The notes under the pieces: model-generated
Databases searched by the model: none
What the model was told of the DNA's origin: nothing
Seen by the model: the letters and a program-made list of their open reading frames with translations, nothing else
In this document: one piece after another, positions 55,587 to 64,000 of the stretch
Position numbering within the stretch: position 1 is the first letter of the stretch
Layout of the letters: each line of letters begins with the position of its first letter
Assembly (NCBI RefSeq): GCF_014205875.1
Contig: NZ_JACHEN010000002.1
Coordinates: 2,485 to 66,484 of the forward strand
From: Anaerosolibacter carboniphilus
GTDB taxonomy: Bacteria > Bacillota > Clostridia > Peptostreptococcales > Thermotaleaceae
DNA length: 64,000 nt
Direction of reading: 5' to 3'
Translations under genes and position numbers: made by a program

Positions 55587-56276
55587 CTATCTTTTTTGAA
55601 TGAAGTAGTCCTTTAGCTCATTGTATATCTTATCTCCAAGCCTGTTTATATTGCCGTGAAGATGACGATCCATCATCTCATCCAACTTGTCAACCCTACC
55701 ATTCTTGATGATCTCAAACAACTCGCAATGTTCTTCATACAATCTGTCAAACTTACCTACAGCAACAATATCTAACATTCTAAATCTTGTGTAATATACC
55801 TGAAATTCCTGGATAATCTCCCAAAGCTTCGTTTTCCCTGCAAAATCAAACAGAATACCATGGAACTGGCTGTCTATACGATAAAACTCCGTAGGATCTA
55901 TATCTGGTTTGCTCACCAGTGCTCCCTGCCTTTTTAGATTCTCTTCCAATTTGCAAAGGATTTCCTCAGGAATATTCCCAATGACACCTTTTATAACTGT
56001 ACTTTCAAGGACATTCCGCATATAAATGATTTCCTTAATCAATTCCATATCCAGCAATGTAACATAGGTACCCTTTTGAGGGACAATTTCTATAAACTTC
56101 TCACTGCTAAGTCTTAAGAACGCAGTCTTTACAGGCGTTCTAGACACATTATATTTTTTTGAAATCTCATTTTCACTAATGAGCTGACCTGGTTCAAGTC
56201 TAAGATTCAGAATGTCTTCCTTTAATGCATAATAAATCTCGTCACTGTTCATACCTTTAAAATGTGAATTTGTCAT
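55587..56276 (-). CDS. GntR-family (FadR-like) regulator of uronate genes
   Basis: 229 aa. N-terminal winged helix (about 10-72) with LISENEISKKYNVSRTPVKTAFLRLSSEKFIEIVPQKGTYV, and an all-helical FCD domain (about 80-215) with His in QFHGILFDFAG and the late DRHLHGNI. It is the first gene of the operon, so it is a likely local repressor that responds to a pathway intermediate. AGGTGG precedes the ATG. Confidence 0.92.
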   Translation of the reverse strand: MTNSHFKGMNSDEIYYALKEDILNLRLEPGQLISENEISKKYNVSRTPVKTAFLRLSSEKFIEIVPQKGTYVTLLDMELIKEIIYMRNVLESTVIKGVIGNIPEEILCKLEENLKRQGALVSKPDIDPTEFYRIDSQFHGILFDFAGKTKLWEIIQEFQVYYTRFRMLDIVAVGKFDRLYEEHCELFEIIKNGRVDKLDEMMDRHLHGNINRLGDKIYNELKDYFIQKR

Positions 56277-56379
56277 GCTACCACCTACTTATCAGATTTT
56301 TAATTGGGACTCTCTTCTTCCAATGAGAGTTCCAACTAAAATAATAAATCTATTCTATGCAAATAGCAAGACTTACATT

Positions 56380-56415
56380 CTTGATCTCTTGAACTCTTGA
56401 ATTCTTGCATGCAAG
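56380..56415 (-). promoter_or_regulatory. Tandem 8-bp repeats and palindrome upstream of the GntR gene
   Basis: Plus strand CTTGATCT, CTTGAACT, CTTGAATT, CTTGCATG follow head to tail (56380-56411), and the last runs into CAAG to make the perfect 12-bp palindrome CTTGCATGCAAG (56404-56415), a plausible FadR-type operator. A minus-strand TTGCTA/TATTAT pair with 17-bp spacing lies just downstream. The rest of 56277-56629 shows nothing else. Confidence 0.5.
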
Positions 56416-56629
56416 TTGATAATGTAAGTTTAGCACATCCTCATTCCATTTGTAAAGATGCTTTTTATATAAAATTATCTATCCTTTTTATGGATATTGA
56501 GCTCTACATTGGTTACATTCATCATTACATCCGTATCATTAAAAAGACCCTTCCATTTTAGAAAGGAATCCTGTAAAATGTTTTGAATACGATCTCTTAT
56601 ACATCTCTCATAGAAAGGGTGTGTCAAAT

Positions 56630-57160
56630 ATGTATACCATCGGCCAAATTGCTAAAAAGTTCAATCTCTCCAGAAGTACATTACTCTATTATGATGCCAT
56701 CGGCTTGCTCAATGCCCATGATCGAACCCATAGCAACTACCGAATCTATGGCGAAGATAGTATCCGAAAGTTAGAATTAATATCCATGTATCGAGAGGCT
56801 GGTGTTCCTTTAGAAGATATCAAACTGATTCTCGATTCTTCAAAAACCAGTCTGGATAATATATTAGAAAAGCGGCTGATCACATTAAATCAAGATATAA
56901 AAAAACTGGAAATGCAGCGTCAGCTCATCGTAGGAATGCTAAAAAACAAAGCTTCTGATGAACCTTCAACACCAAGTAAGAATAGTTTTGTTTCTGTCCT
57001 GCGCAATACCGGGCTCAACGACGCAGAAATGGATAAGCTCCACAGAGAATTTGAAAGACTTTACCCCCAAGAGCATCAGAACTTTTTAGAATTTTTAGGG
57101 ATTTCTGCTGAAGAAATTCTATCCATTCGAGAACAGGCAAGGAAGCTTTCATCAGAATAA
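56630..57160 (+). CDS. MerR-family transcriptional regulator
   Basis: 176 aa from the ATG at 56630 (AGGG 10 nt upstream; an in-frame GTG 9 nt earlier is possible). N-terminal winged helix MYTIGQIAKKFNLSRSTLLYYDAIGLL, a dimerisation coiled coil (about 75-112) and a C-terminal helical domain (about 120-176, FERLYPQEHQNFLEFLG). No conserved cysteines for metal. Probably an activator responding to an organic ligand. A MerR-type promoter lies 1 kb away before the MFS gene. Confidence 0.9.
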   Translation: MYTIGQIAKKFNLSRSTLLYYDAIGLLNAHDRTHSNYRIYGEDSIRKLELISMYREAGVPLEDIKLILDSSKTSLDNILEKRLITLNQDIKKLEMQRQLIVGMLKNKASDEPSTPSKNSFVSVLRNTGLNDAEMDKLHREFERLYPQEHQNFLEFLGISAEEILSIREQARKLSSE

Positions 57161-57188
57161 ATCCCCAAGTTTGTTTCTAAACTTTTGC

Positions 57189-58010
57189 TTATACTGCTAT
57201 AAACTGAAAATATATCAGAACGATGATTCCAAGCACAATCCGATAATATCCGAATACTTTGAAGTCATGTTTCTTGATATAGTCCATCAAAAACTTGATG
57301 GCAAATATCGAAACGATGAAAGCAACCAATGAGCCTGTCCCTAAGGCTATCCATTCTAAGCTGTTGAAGCCTAGACCCGCCTTTATTAATTTCAAAGTAC
57401 TTGCCCCCAACATAATGGGTATAGCTAGGAAAAATGAAAACTCTGCTGCGATGTATCTGGATGTCCCTAGCAAAACTGCCCCTATGATGGTGGCACCAGA
57501 CCTGGATGTGCCCGGCACCAATGCCAATATCTGAAATAGTCCTATTCCTATGGCTGTTCCATAGCTTAGCTGTTGAAATGTGTTGATTCTAGATCTTTTA
57601 TTCAAATTTTCTATAACAATAAATAGTACACCATAGATGATCAATGTTAAAGCTACAGTCACAGGATTATATAATAGCTCCTCTATGGCATCTTCAAATA
57701 GTGTCCCTACGACACCAGCAGGTACTGTAGCCACAATAATTTTAAACCAAATGCTTATGGTCTCTCTTCTCTCCTGACCCCTTTTATGGGGGTCAAAGGG
57801 ATTTAACTTTTTAAAGAACAAGACGATTACAGCCAAAATTGATCCAAATTGGATCACGACGAGAAATGTACTCACGAAGGCTGGAGAAAGCCTAAACTTA
57901 AACACTTCTTCCACCAATATAAGGTGCCCTGTACTGCTCACTGGAAGCCATTCCGTAATTCCCTGGACAATCCCCAGTATAATGGCCTTCAAAATCTCTA
58001 TCCATTCCAT
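57189..58010 (-). CDS. uppP: Undecaprenyl-diphosphatase
   Basis: 273 aa from [10 protein letters not shown] at 58010 (GGAGG, 7 nt). Eight membrane segments. The active-site blocks are [15 protein letters not shown] and [12 protein letters not shown]. It recycles the undecaprenyl carrier for wall synthesis and confers bacitracin tolerance. Monocistronic and convergent with the MerR gene. Confidence 0.96.
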   Translation of the reverse strand: MEWIEILKAIILGIVQGITEWLPVSSTGHLILVEEVFKFRLSPAFVSTFLVVIQFGSILAVIVLFFKKLNPFDPHKRGQERRETISIWFKIIVATVPAGVVGTLFEDAIEELLYNPVTVALTLIIYGVLFIVIENLNKRSRINTFQQLSYGTAIGIGLFQILALVPGTSRSGATIIGAVLLGTSRYIAAEFSFFLAIPIMLGASTLKLIKAGLGFNSLEWIALGTGSLVAFIVSIFAIKFLMDYIKKHDFKVFGYYRIVLGIIVLIYFQFIAV

Positions 58011-58115
58011 CTTGATTCCTCCCATGTATTATCTTCTATGCGTCTTAACGCTATTTTCATATACTTTCATCCTTCCTTAACACTTCCTTTATTTATGTAA
58101 ATATGTAAAAATCCG

Positions 58116-58146
58116 TTGACCTGACTATAGCTTTATAGTTTATGCT
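58116..58146 (+). promoter_or_regulatory. MerR-type promoter of the MFS gene (19-bp spacer)
   Basis: TTGACC (58116-58121), spacer of exactly 19 bp, TATGCT (58141-58146). The dyad ACTATA/TATAGT (58124-58129, 58134-58139) is centred in the spacer. This is the hallmark of MerR-activated promoters. Confidence 0.8.
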
Positions 58147-58185
58147 GGTATCACCACACAAATTATATCAAAGGAGGATGAAAAA

Positions 58186-59400
58186 ATGATAAATAATTTT
58201 TTTATAAATAAAAACTTTTTTCTGTTGTGGACTGGAAAAATCGTATCCCAAGTAGGTGATAAATTCTATGGTATCGCCCTTGCATGGTGGATCCTACAAA
58301 AGACCCATTCCCCTGCAACCATGGGTTTTTTTATGGCAGCATCTACCCTTCCTGGACTTCTCCTGGGCCCCTTTGCGGGCACACTGATCGATCGTTGGAA
58401 TCGAAAGCACATCATCATCATAAGTGACATTGTCAGAGGTCTTTTGGTTGTAGTTACTGCCTTACTTTCTACTTGGGATGTCCTGGCCTTATGGCATATT
58501 TTCTTAGCCTCAATCATAATCTCCTTGGCATCGGCCTTTTTTGATCCAACAGCGCAAGCCATTATTCCCCAATTGGTCACCAAGGATCAGCTTTCCAAAG
58601 CCAATGCCCTAGGTGAAATGGTCACCGCCTTTAGTACGATTATTGGACCCATATTCGGTGCCATGTCTGTAAGCCTTCTGGGATTTACTTGGGTCTTTCT
58701 TATGAATGGCCTCTCCTACTTGATCTCTGCCTTCTTCGAGTGTTTCATAACATTCTCAAAGACTCATGATTCCCATATAAGACAAAACAGCCTATGGTTC
58801 GAGATGAAAGAGGGAGTGAAATTTTTATTCCACCGGCCAAATCTTATCCTTATCATTAGCATCATAGGTATTACCCACTTATTCGTAGGCTGTCTCATGG
58901 TTGTTCTGCCCTTTCTGGCAAAAGAGCTAGGAGACAACAGTGTTCAAAACCTCGGCAATCTAGAAATGATGCTAGGTGTAGGTATGTTTCTTGGTGCCAC
59001 CTATATCCATAGAAAAATTAAAAATATTACCCAAGAAAAAAATCTTTTTTATATCATTCTTCTCATGGGTGTTTTATTTGCATCTATAGGTGTTGCCAGA
59101 GCTATGGTAGGTTTATCCCTGCCCCCTTATATGCTATTGGTATTCTTGATAGGTACAGCCATTGCAAATGCATCCATCTATTGGAGATCTCTCTTGCAAC
59201 TCCACACCCCTGATACCATGACAGGACGTATATTTAGCATTTCCTCTATGGTTGGCAATGTATCTCTTCCCCTGTCCTATGGTTTATTTGGGTTATTGCT
59301 CAATTATCTGTCTATCTCTCTTTTAATGCTTATTTCTGGAGCTTGTCTATTGCTGGTCGGCACCACCCTCATGGGATCATACAAAACAGCCGCGCAATAA
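58186..59400 (+). CDS. MFS transporter (probable drug/compound exporter)
   Basis: 404 aa, about twelve membrane helices, with GKIVSQVGDKFYGIALAWWI at the start and motif A-like GTLIDRWNRKHIIIISDIVRG, as in the macrolide-type (MefA/enterobactin exporter-like) branch. It probably exports a toxic or signalling compound. AAAGGAGG precedes the ATG and the promoter is MerR-type, so it should be induced by the efflux substrate. Confidence 0.9.
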   Translation: MINNFFINKNFFLLWTGKIVSQVGDKFYGIALAWWILQKTHSPATMGFFMAASTLPGLLLGPFAGTLIDRWNRKHIIIISDIVRGLLVVVTALLSTWDVLALWHIFLASIIISLASAFFDPTAQAIIPQLVTKDQLSKANALGEMVTAFSTIIGPIFGAMSVSLLGFTWVFLMNGLSYLISAFFECFITFSKTHDSHIRQNSLWFEMKEGVKFLFHRPNLILIISIIGITHLFVGCLMVVLPFLAKELGDNSVQNLGNLEMMLGVGMFLGATYIHRKIKNITQEKNLFYIILLMGVLFASIGVARAMVGLSLPPYMLLVFLIGTAIANASIYWRSLLQLHTPDTMTGRIFSISSMVGNVSLPLSYGLFGLLLNYLSISLLMLISGACLLLVGTTLMGSYKTAAQ

Positions 59401-59411
59401 CTGCGCGGCCA

Positions 59412-61313
59412 CTATTTTTTCTCAATCTTTTCAGCCAATTCATTGAGATACATCCATCTCTCCATTTTTTCTTCCAATTGCCTTTCTAACGCTTCCTTCT
59501 CTGCAGATAGCTGCTGTAAGAGGGTATAGTCTGTGGCCGCATTATCGAGTTTTTCTTCTGTCTCTTGAATCTTTCGCTCAAGATCGGCAATAACATCATC
59601 TATCTCCTCATATTCTCGCTGCTCCTTGAATGAGAATTTTAATGGCTTTTCCTTCTCTCTCCCTCTATCTCCCTTGTTTGAAGCATCGGCTTTCTTCGTT
59701 GTGGTATCTTTTTCTACAACGTCATTGTCTGCTTCATGGATGCTGCTTTCCTTGTAGTCGCTATAGTTTCCGGTATATTGCTGTATTCTTCCCCGCCCCT
59801 TAAAAGCAAAGATCTTATCTGCTATTTTATCCAGGAAATAGCGATCATGAGAGACAGCGATCACTGCTCCCGAAAAATATTCCAGATAGTCCTCTAGAAT
59901 GGTCAGGGTTTCTATATCCAAATCATTGGTTGGCTCATCTAACAGCAGTACATTGGGTGCTTCCATGAGGATTCTTAAGAGATGCAGCCTTCTTCTTTCA
60001 CCCCCGGAAAGCCTGCCAATAGGTGTCCATTGCAACCCAGGGGGAAACAAAAACCTTTCCAGCATTTGAGAAGCACTGATTCGTTCCCCGTCTGCCGTTC
60101 TCACAAATTCTGCACCTTCTCGGATATATTCAATCACCCTTAGGTCATCATCCATATGGGAAGTTTCTTGGGCAAACATACCGATTTTCACCGTTTCTCC
60201 CACTTCAATCTTTCCTTGATCTGGTTGAAGGATTCCTGCCAGCAGGTTAATCAGAGTAGACTTGCCCATTCCATTCGGTCCTATGATACCTATTCGATCA
60301 TCCCGTAAGACCGTATAGCTAAAATCATGGATTACTTCCTTATCATCGAAGGCCTTGGAAACATGGGCTAACTCGATGACTTTTCTTCCTAATCGACTGC
60401 TGGCCACAGAGATCTCTAATTTCTCCTCATTGAGATCTATACCTGCCTCCTTCAGTTTTTCAAACCGCTCAATTCTTGCTTTTTGTTTCGTACTTCTAGC
60501 TCTTGCACCCCGCCTGATCCATGCCAGTTCATTCCGCAGTAGACTTTGGCGCTTTCTTTCCGTCGCAGCCTCCATCTCCTCCCGCTCCAGCTTCTTCTCC
60601 AAGAAATTATTATAGTTCCCTTTGTATAGGTACAAGCTGCCTTGATCCAGCTCAATAATCTCATTGACCACTCTATCTAGAAAGTATCGGTCATGGGTGA
60701 TCATGAGGAGAGCGCCCTTTCTTTTGTTAAGATACTGTTCAAGCCAATCAATGGTATCATTATCCAGATGGTTTGTAGGCTCATCTAAAATCAATAAATC
60801 CGATGGATTAATTAAGGCCGCCGCCAAGGCAATCCGTTTTTTCTGACCTCCCGACAACGTACCTACCTTTGCTTGAAAATCTGTGATCCCAAGCTTTGTC
60901 AAAACTGTTTTTGCCTCACTCTCGATGCTCCAGCCATTCATGGTGTCCATATCGTGGCTGAGCTTTATGATTTTTTCATTAGGAGTATCTGGATTCTGTA
61001 TGGCTTCTTCATATTCTCGAAGGGCCTTCATCACCGGTGACTCCCCCTTAAACACCTGGGTAAGAACATTGGCCTCAGGATCGAAATAAGGATTTTGAGA
61101 CAGATATTCTATCACCACGGAACTGCCCTTCATGACCCTGCCCTCATCAGACACTTCAATTCCAGCAATAATCTTCAGCAATGTACTTTTTCCTGTTCCA
61201 TTGATGCCAATGACACCAATTTTATCCCCTTCGTTGATTCCTAGATTTATATGATTTAATAGTGGTTTCTCACTATAGCTTTTCGAAACATTTTCTACAT
61301 TTAAAAGATTCAT
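59412..61313 (-). CDS. ABC-F family ATPase (Uup-like)
   Basis: 633 aa from MNLLNVENVS at 61313 (GGGAG). Two nucleotide-binding domains: Walker A GINGTGKST and GPNGMGKST, signatures LSGGQKKR and LSGGERRR, and Walker B with LLILDEPTNHLD and VLLLDEPTNDLD. A linker is rich in Arg/Lys (RRGARARSTKQKARIERF). A charged coiled-coil C-terminal domain (about 540-633) is as in Uup. ABC-F proteins act on ribosomes or DNA intermediates rather than transport; the Uup type is not usually an antibiotic resistance protein. Confidence 0.92.
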   Translation of the reverse strand: MNLLNVENVSKSYSEKPLLNHINLGINEGDKIGVIGINGTGKSTLLKIIAGIEVSDEGRVMKGSSVVIEYLSQNPYFDPEANVLTQVFKGESPVMKALREYEEAIQNPDTPNEKIIKLSHDMDTMNGWSIESEAKTVLTKLGITDFQAKVGTLSGGQKKRIALAAALINPSDLLILDEPTNHLDNDTIDWLEQYLNKRKGALLMITHDRYFLDRVVNEIIELDQGSLYLYKGNYNNFLEKKLEREEMEAATERKRQSLLRNELAWIRRGARARSTKQKARIERFEKLKEAGIDLNEEKLEISVASSRLGRKVIELAHVSKAFDDKEVIHDFSYTVLRDDRIGIIGPNGMGKSTLINLLAGILQPDQGKIEVGETVKIGMFAQETSHMDDDLRVIEYIREGAEFVRTADGERISASQMLERFLFPPGLQWTPIGRLSGGERRRLHLLRILMEAPNVLLLDEPTNDLDIETLTILEDYLEYFSGAVIAVSHDRYFLDKIADKIFAFKGRGRIQQYTGNYSDYKESSIHEADNDVVEKDTTTKKADASNKGDRGREKEKPLKFSFKEQREYEEIDDVIADLERKIQETEEKLDNAATDYTLLQQLSAEKEALERQLEEKMERWMYLNELAEKIEKK

Positions 61314-61417
61314 GGTGCTCCCTTTCCTTATGTTCATTGGTTTTTATTTACTTATAACATATACTGCATGAAAGCGCAAATTTTTCAATCACTAGCCAAT
61401 AATGCATTCAAATGATA

Positions 61418-62188
61418 TTACAAATACTTTTTTAGCCAGATGATGGCTTCCTCCAACATACCTGTGCTGATATAATGATCCATTCTGGGAATTTCCTGAA
61501 ATTTTAATTTCTCTGGTGCATCCTTATATAGGGATGACACCTTTTGATAGAATACCCGCTGACAATCAATAGGCACAGATGAATCCGCATCCCCATGAAG
61601 CATCAGAATAGGTCTTCCCTTAAGGGCTTCCTTTTGCTGCAGCGGATCATACTGGGCAAGCACCGCGATGTGGGATGGATCTGCGGATGGTATTTTTCCT
61701 CTTTTTCGGAAGATCTCCTCTGACTTTGCCCAAGCACAAGAGCCATTGAAATTTACCAGACACTTCAAGTCAGGATTATGGACGAATATACCCGATGCAC
61801 TGAAACCACCCATGGAACTTCCCATGACGCCTATCCGTTGAGGATCCGCGCTGTGATTTTCAACAAGACCACGGATCAGTGCCCTGGATTCCTCCACATT
61901 CTGAAGTACAACCTTCCAAAAATATTCTTCCATCATTTTGGGGTCGCTATGCTGTATGGGATTTCTCTCCCCATGATGCAGGGCATCGGGTAAAATTACT
62001 TGATATCCATAGGCCGCGAGAGAAACTCCTCTGAATCTTTGGTACTCTTTGCTAGAACTCCAGCCATGGTAATAAATTACCGTTGGCATTTGCCCTTGAC
62101 TACCTTTGGCCCTAATTTTTAAACAAGGTATTTCTTCAACCTCAATCCGCTCTATGGTAACAAATTCGTTTTCAAAAGAAAACATCAT
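61418..62188 (-). CDS. Alpha/beta hydrolase (YitV-like esterase)
   Basis: 256 aa from the first of two adjacent ATGs, 8 nt after GGAGG; 33 codons of upstream open frame are unlikely to be used. Nucleophile Ser in GVMGSSMGGFSA, oxyanion block YYHGWSSSKEYQRF, Asp in LMLHGDADSSVP and His in IPRMDHYIS. This is a cytoplasmic serine esterase or peptidase of the DUF/prolyl-oligopeptidase-like group. Substrate unknown. Confidence 0.9.
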   Translation of the reverse strand: MMFSFENEFVTIERIEVEEIPCLKIRAKGSQGQMPTVIYYHGWSSSKEYQRFRGVSLAAYGYQVILPDALHHGERNPIQHSDPKMMEEYFWKVVLQNVEESRALIRGLVENHSADPQRIGVMGSSMGGFSASGIFVHNPDLKCLVNFNGSCAWAKSEEIFRKRGKIPSADPSHIAVLAQYDPLQQKEALKGRPILMLHGDADSSVPIDCQRVFYQKVSSLYKDAPEKLKFQEIPRMDHYISTGMLEEAIIWLKKYL

Positions 62189-62225
62189 GTCCAGTTCCTC
62201 CTTATCTCTCCTCATTCTTCCTATG

Positions 62226-63203
62226 CTAGAACGAAGGCTTTTGCTGATAATATAGTATGCCATTCTCCTTGGCCTTTTCAGCCGCACCCACCGATACCAA
62301 GTGCTCTAAATGAGACATGGCTTCCCCCGCTGCAAACCATTTCTGAGGTCCCGGAAAATCTTCCCAAGTATCATATCGTAAATCCCAATGCATCCGTGCC
62401 GCTATGTCTCGAACTGTCCTTCTCTCATTCTTGATAATTTCCATGATCTCATCCAGCCGTTTCTTATGATGCTGTAAAAGCTCATCAATACGTCGTTTAT
62501 GATCCCTTAGTACATTGCGATGAGCTGTAAAAAGATAATCGATATCATATCCATACACCTTTTTCAAACTGTTGAAATAGACAGATAAAATATCCTGATC
62601 GAATCCCCAAAAAGCGATATTCGGTGTAATTTTATCTAAAATATGATCTCCACCGAAAAATAGCTTATGTTTTCTCTCATAAAGTCCAATATGGCCCGGC
62701 GTATGTCCTGGTATGTCCACTACTTGGAAAACATATTCTCCTAGGTCCAGTATATCCCCTTCCCTTAGAGAATCAAAATCAATAGGTTTCTTCGGGCTAT
62801 ATTTATATCCTGGATGCTCTTCAAAGGAGATACCATCCTTTCCTAGCCCAAACAGAGTATTATATGCTTCGAACTTCTCCCAATATTCACGTTTTGTCAT
62901 CTCGTTGATCATATTGCCATCAATCGCTCCAGCATATACCTTAACACCTTCTTGGTTTAAGGCTGCAGCAAGGCCTGAATGGTCTGAGTGCAAGTGAGTA
63001 ATCAACAGATTAGTTTTTTTCAAATCTATACCTAGCTCCTGAACCCCTTTCATCAATGCATCCCTACAAATCTCGATGTTGAATCCCGTATCGATGATTA
63101 AGTTCCTATCTTCTGAAACGATGATATAACTATTGATCGCCTTTAATGGATTGTTGGGTAGTGGAATTTCCAGTTGATAGATATTTGGATATACTTGTAT
63201 CAT
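62226..63203 (-). CDS. Metallo-beta-lactamase fold hydrolase
   Basis: 325 aa. The metal motif THLHSDHSG, followed by the His in PGHTPGHIGLY, the Asp in FFGGDHILD and the late His in LFTAHRN. A C-terminal winged-helix-like part (about 250-325) is typical of the LACTB2-like MBL group. Probably a thioesterase-, lactonase- or RNase-type hydrolase. The gene lies 37 bp upstream of the esterase and may be cotranscribed. AAGGTG precedes the ATG. Confidence 0.9.
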   Translation of the reverse strand: MIQVYPNIYQLEIPLPNNPLKAINSYIIVSEDRNLIIDTGFNIEICRDALMKGVQELGIDLKKTNLLITHLHSDHSGLAAALNQEGVKVYAGAIDGNMINEMTKREYWEKFEAYNTLFGLGKDGISFEEHPGYKYSPKKPIDFDSLREGDILDLGEYVFQVVDIPGHTPGHIGLYERKHKLFFGGDHILDKITPNIAFWGFDQDILSVYFNSLKKVYGYDIDYLFTAHRNVLRDHKRRIDELLQHHKKRLDEIMEIIKNERRTVRDIAARMHWDLRYDTWEDFPGPQKWFAAGEAMSHLEHLVSVGAAEKAKENGILYYQQKPSF

Positions 63204-63360
63204 TATGTATTCACCTTCTCCTTCGTTAAGATTTGCCTATTTATTATAAGGAATCCATGTACATTTCTTTCTAATTCAGAAAATGTTGCATTTTCTTCAT
63301 ACTTAATTCATGATTTCTTCATAGTTTTTCCAGAGATATACTATAAAATATAGTTGTGAA

Positions 63361-63427
63361 GAGATAACCCCCATCTCCTTTTAAATAGGGTTTCTATCCA
63401 GTTGGTAGAAACCCCCTATGATTTTTT
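63361..63427 (+). ncRNA. Candidate plus-strand small RNA with terminator
   Basis: A small hairpin GAGAT/ATCTC (63361-63377) is followed by an ATAGGG-TTTCTA/TAGAAA-CCCTAT stem (63385-63419, two bulged C) and TTTTTT. No plus-strand gene precedes it. A possible TATAAA lies near 63340. It may be a short RNA or the leftover leader of a lost gene. Confidence 0.3.
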
Positions 63428-63492
63428 GAAGATTTTTAAATAATTTTTCGCTATTTATGTATAAGGTCGTGAAACCTGTCAATACTATGATT

Positions 63493-63565
63493 ATCGAGAA
63501 CTTGATGCCCCGGTATTTTAGTCCCCCTTTAATGCCGACCCATCCATCAAATTCTCGATTTTTTT
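63493..63565 (+). terminator. Long plus-strand hairpin with U7 tail
   Basis: ATCGAGAACTTGATG pairs with CATCAAATTCTCGAT (one mismatch), enclosing an inner CGGTATT/AATGCCG hairpin, and ends in seven T. No gene is upstream on this strand, so it is either a terminator for an RNA or part of one. Confidence 0.5.
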
Positions 63566-63613
63566 ATGCTATTTTCTCAAACAATCTATCTCCTAATACT
63601 ATTATAGCTTAAT

Positions 63614-63655
63614 GGTATACAAAAGCCAGTTTATCCTAAAATAAACTGGCTTTTG
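63614..63655. terminator. Terminator for the CDS entering from the right
   Basis: GTATACAAAAGCCAGTTTAT pairs with ATAAACTGGCTTTTGTATAC; T-rich on both strands. Probably the minus-strand terminator of the CDS at 63857, and it would also stop plus-strand RNA. Confidence 0.8.
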
Positions 63656-63687
63656 TATACTTTCTGCCTATTCTTTTATTTGTAGGA

Positions 63688-63834
63688 ATCAGTGTCCTTA
63701 CCGTTTCTTGGTTTTTATCTATACCTACGGAACGACAGAGTCGTCGTTCCCTACATAAATCCATGATGAATTGATCTATCGTAGGGTTGGACGACCCTGT
63801 CCAACCGTTATCGCTGTGTCGTGTTTTTCTACAG
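63688..63834 (-). repeat. About 150-bp dispersed repeat, copy B
   Basis: Complementary-strand homologue of 45141-45291. The GGTTGGAC/GTCCAACC hairpin is exact; the second hairpin is GGAACGAC/GTCGTTCC, changed at two paired positions on both arms compared with copy A. Confidence 0.85.
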
Positions 63835-63856
63835 CTACCATACTTTATCTATCTGT

Positions 63857-64000
63857 TTACAATTTACGAATTAGCCTCAGCAAATCACTGAACAAGCCAT
63901 AACCCGTTTGTTCAATTTCAGGGTCATGTTCAATAATTGTCAATTCTCCCATTAGATCTGTCTTAATGGACAATATAGACGAAGTTCCTGTTACGCTGGC
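63857..64000 (-). CDS. C-terminal fragment of a CDS (possibly homoserine-dehydrogenase-like)
   Basis: An open frame of 47 codons plus stop enters from the right edge. It reads ASVTGTSSILSIKTDLMGE, then LTIIEHDPEIEQTGYGLFS, then DLLRLIRKL. The QTGYGLFSDLLRLI end recalls the PTAYAVLSDLL closing segment of homoserine dehydrogenases, but 47 residues are too few to assign. Its terminator is at 63614-63655. Confidence 0.5.
   Translation of the reverse strand, partial: ASVTGTSSILSIKTDLMGELTIIEHDPEIEQTGYGLFSDLLRLIRKL

Noticed and set aside
59412..61313. Antibiotic-resistance ABC-F protein
   Set aside because: The C-terminal coiled coil and linker fit the Uup-like housekeeping type.
1..64000. Prophage, transposon or integrative element
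   Set aside because: No integrase, transposase, phage structural gene or tRNA-associated direct repeat was found; only short non-coding repeats.

Overview
The window is a low-GC, densely coding stretch from a Gram-positive anaerobe. S-layer homology (SLH) proteins, a SipW-type signal peptidase with TasA-like proteins, PTS sugar uptake, c-di-GMP riboswitches of both classes, purine-rich ribosome binding sites and U-tract terminators all point to Clostridia. An Alkaliphilus/Natronincolaceae-like organism is my guess, not something the sequence proves. I see no rRNA, tRNA, insertion sequence, prophage or CRISPR array.

Surface region (1-17.5 kb). A minus-strand operon runs sipW-like signal peptidase, TasA/camelysin-like protein, SLH protein, then a secreted protein ending in TENPG pentapeptide repeats that runs off the left edge. 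Its leader carries a c-di-GMP-II riboswitch whose 3' end overlaps a terminator (predicted ON switch). The next gene upstream, a secreted transglutaminase-like enzyme, sits behind two tandem c-di-GMP-I riboswitches (predicted OFF switches, one by termination and one by occluding the ribosome binding site). A PAS histidine kinase, a TelA-like protein, an SLH-anchored GH18 hydrolase, another SLH lipid-binding-like protein, small membrane proteins, an orphan zincin, a VOC protein, an M15 peptidase lipoprotein and a Fur-box-preceded superoxide dismutase follow.

Stress and housekeeping region (17.6-35 kb). A response regulator, histidine kinase, ABC ATPase and FtsX-type permease set has a probable regulator-binding direct repeat at the ABC promoter. 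Then come a radical SAM protein, a chemoreceptor with an extracytoplasmic CZB domain, an FAD dehydrogenase, a nitroreductase, a zinc-ribbon protein, a MutS2-like ATPase without an Smr domain, a candidate structured RNA, an M24 peptidase and topoisomerase III.

Amino-sugar region (35.2-49.8 kb). Cluster 1 (LevR-type sigma-54 activator, then HPr, IIB, IIC, GH4 6-phospho-beta-glucosidase, IIA, MupG, NagA, NagB) has a good -24/-12 promoter and a dyad upstream activator site. Cluster 2 (BglG/LicT antiterminator, NagE, second NagB, IIA-Glc, second HPr) has two ribonucleic antiterminator (RAT) sites overlapping terminators. Together they take up amino-sugar mono- and disaccharides and convert them to fructose-6-phosphate.

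Uronate region (50-56.6 kb). GntR regulator, KduI, a DctPQM TRAP transporter, KduD and a DapA-family aldolase form an unsaturated-uronate catabolic operon. The right end (56.6-64 kb) holds a MerR regulator, UppP, an MFS exporter with a 19-bp-spacer MerR-type promoter, an ABC-F ATPase, two hydrolases and a truncated CDS. Dispersed repeat families (28.4/49.6 kb; 45.1/63.7 kb; 31.0/35.2 kb) occupy several gaps.
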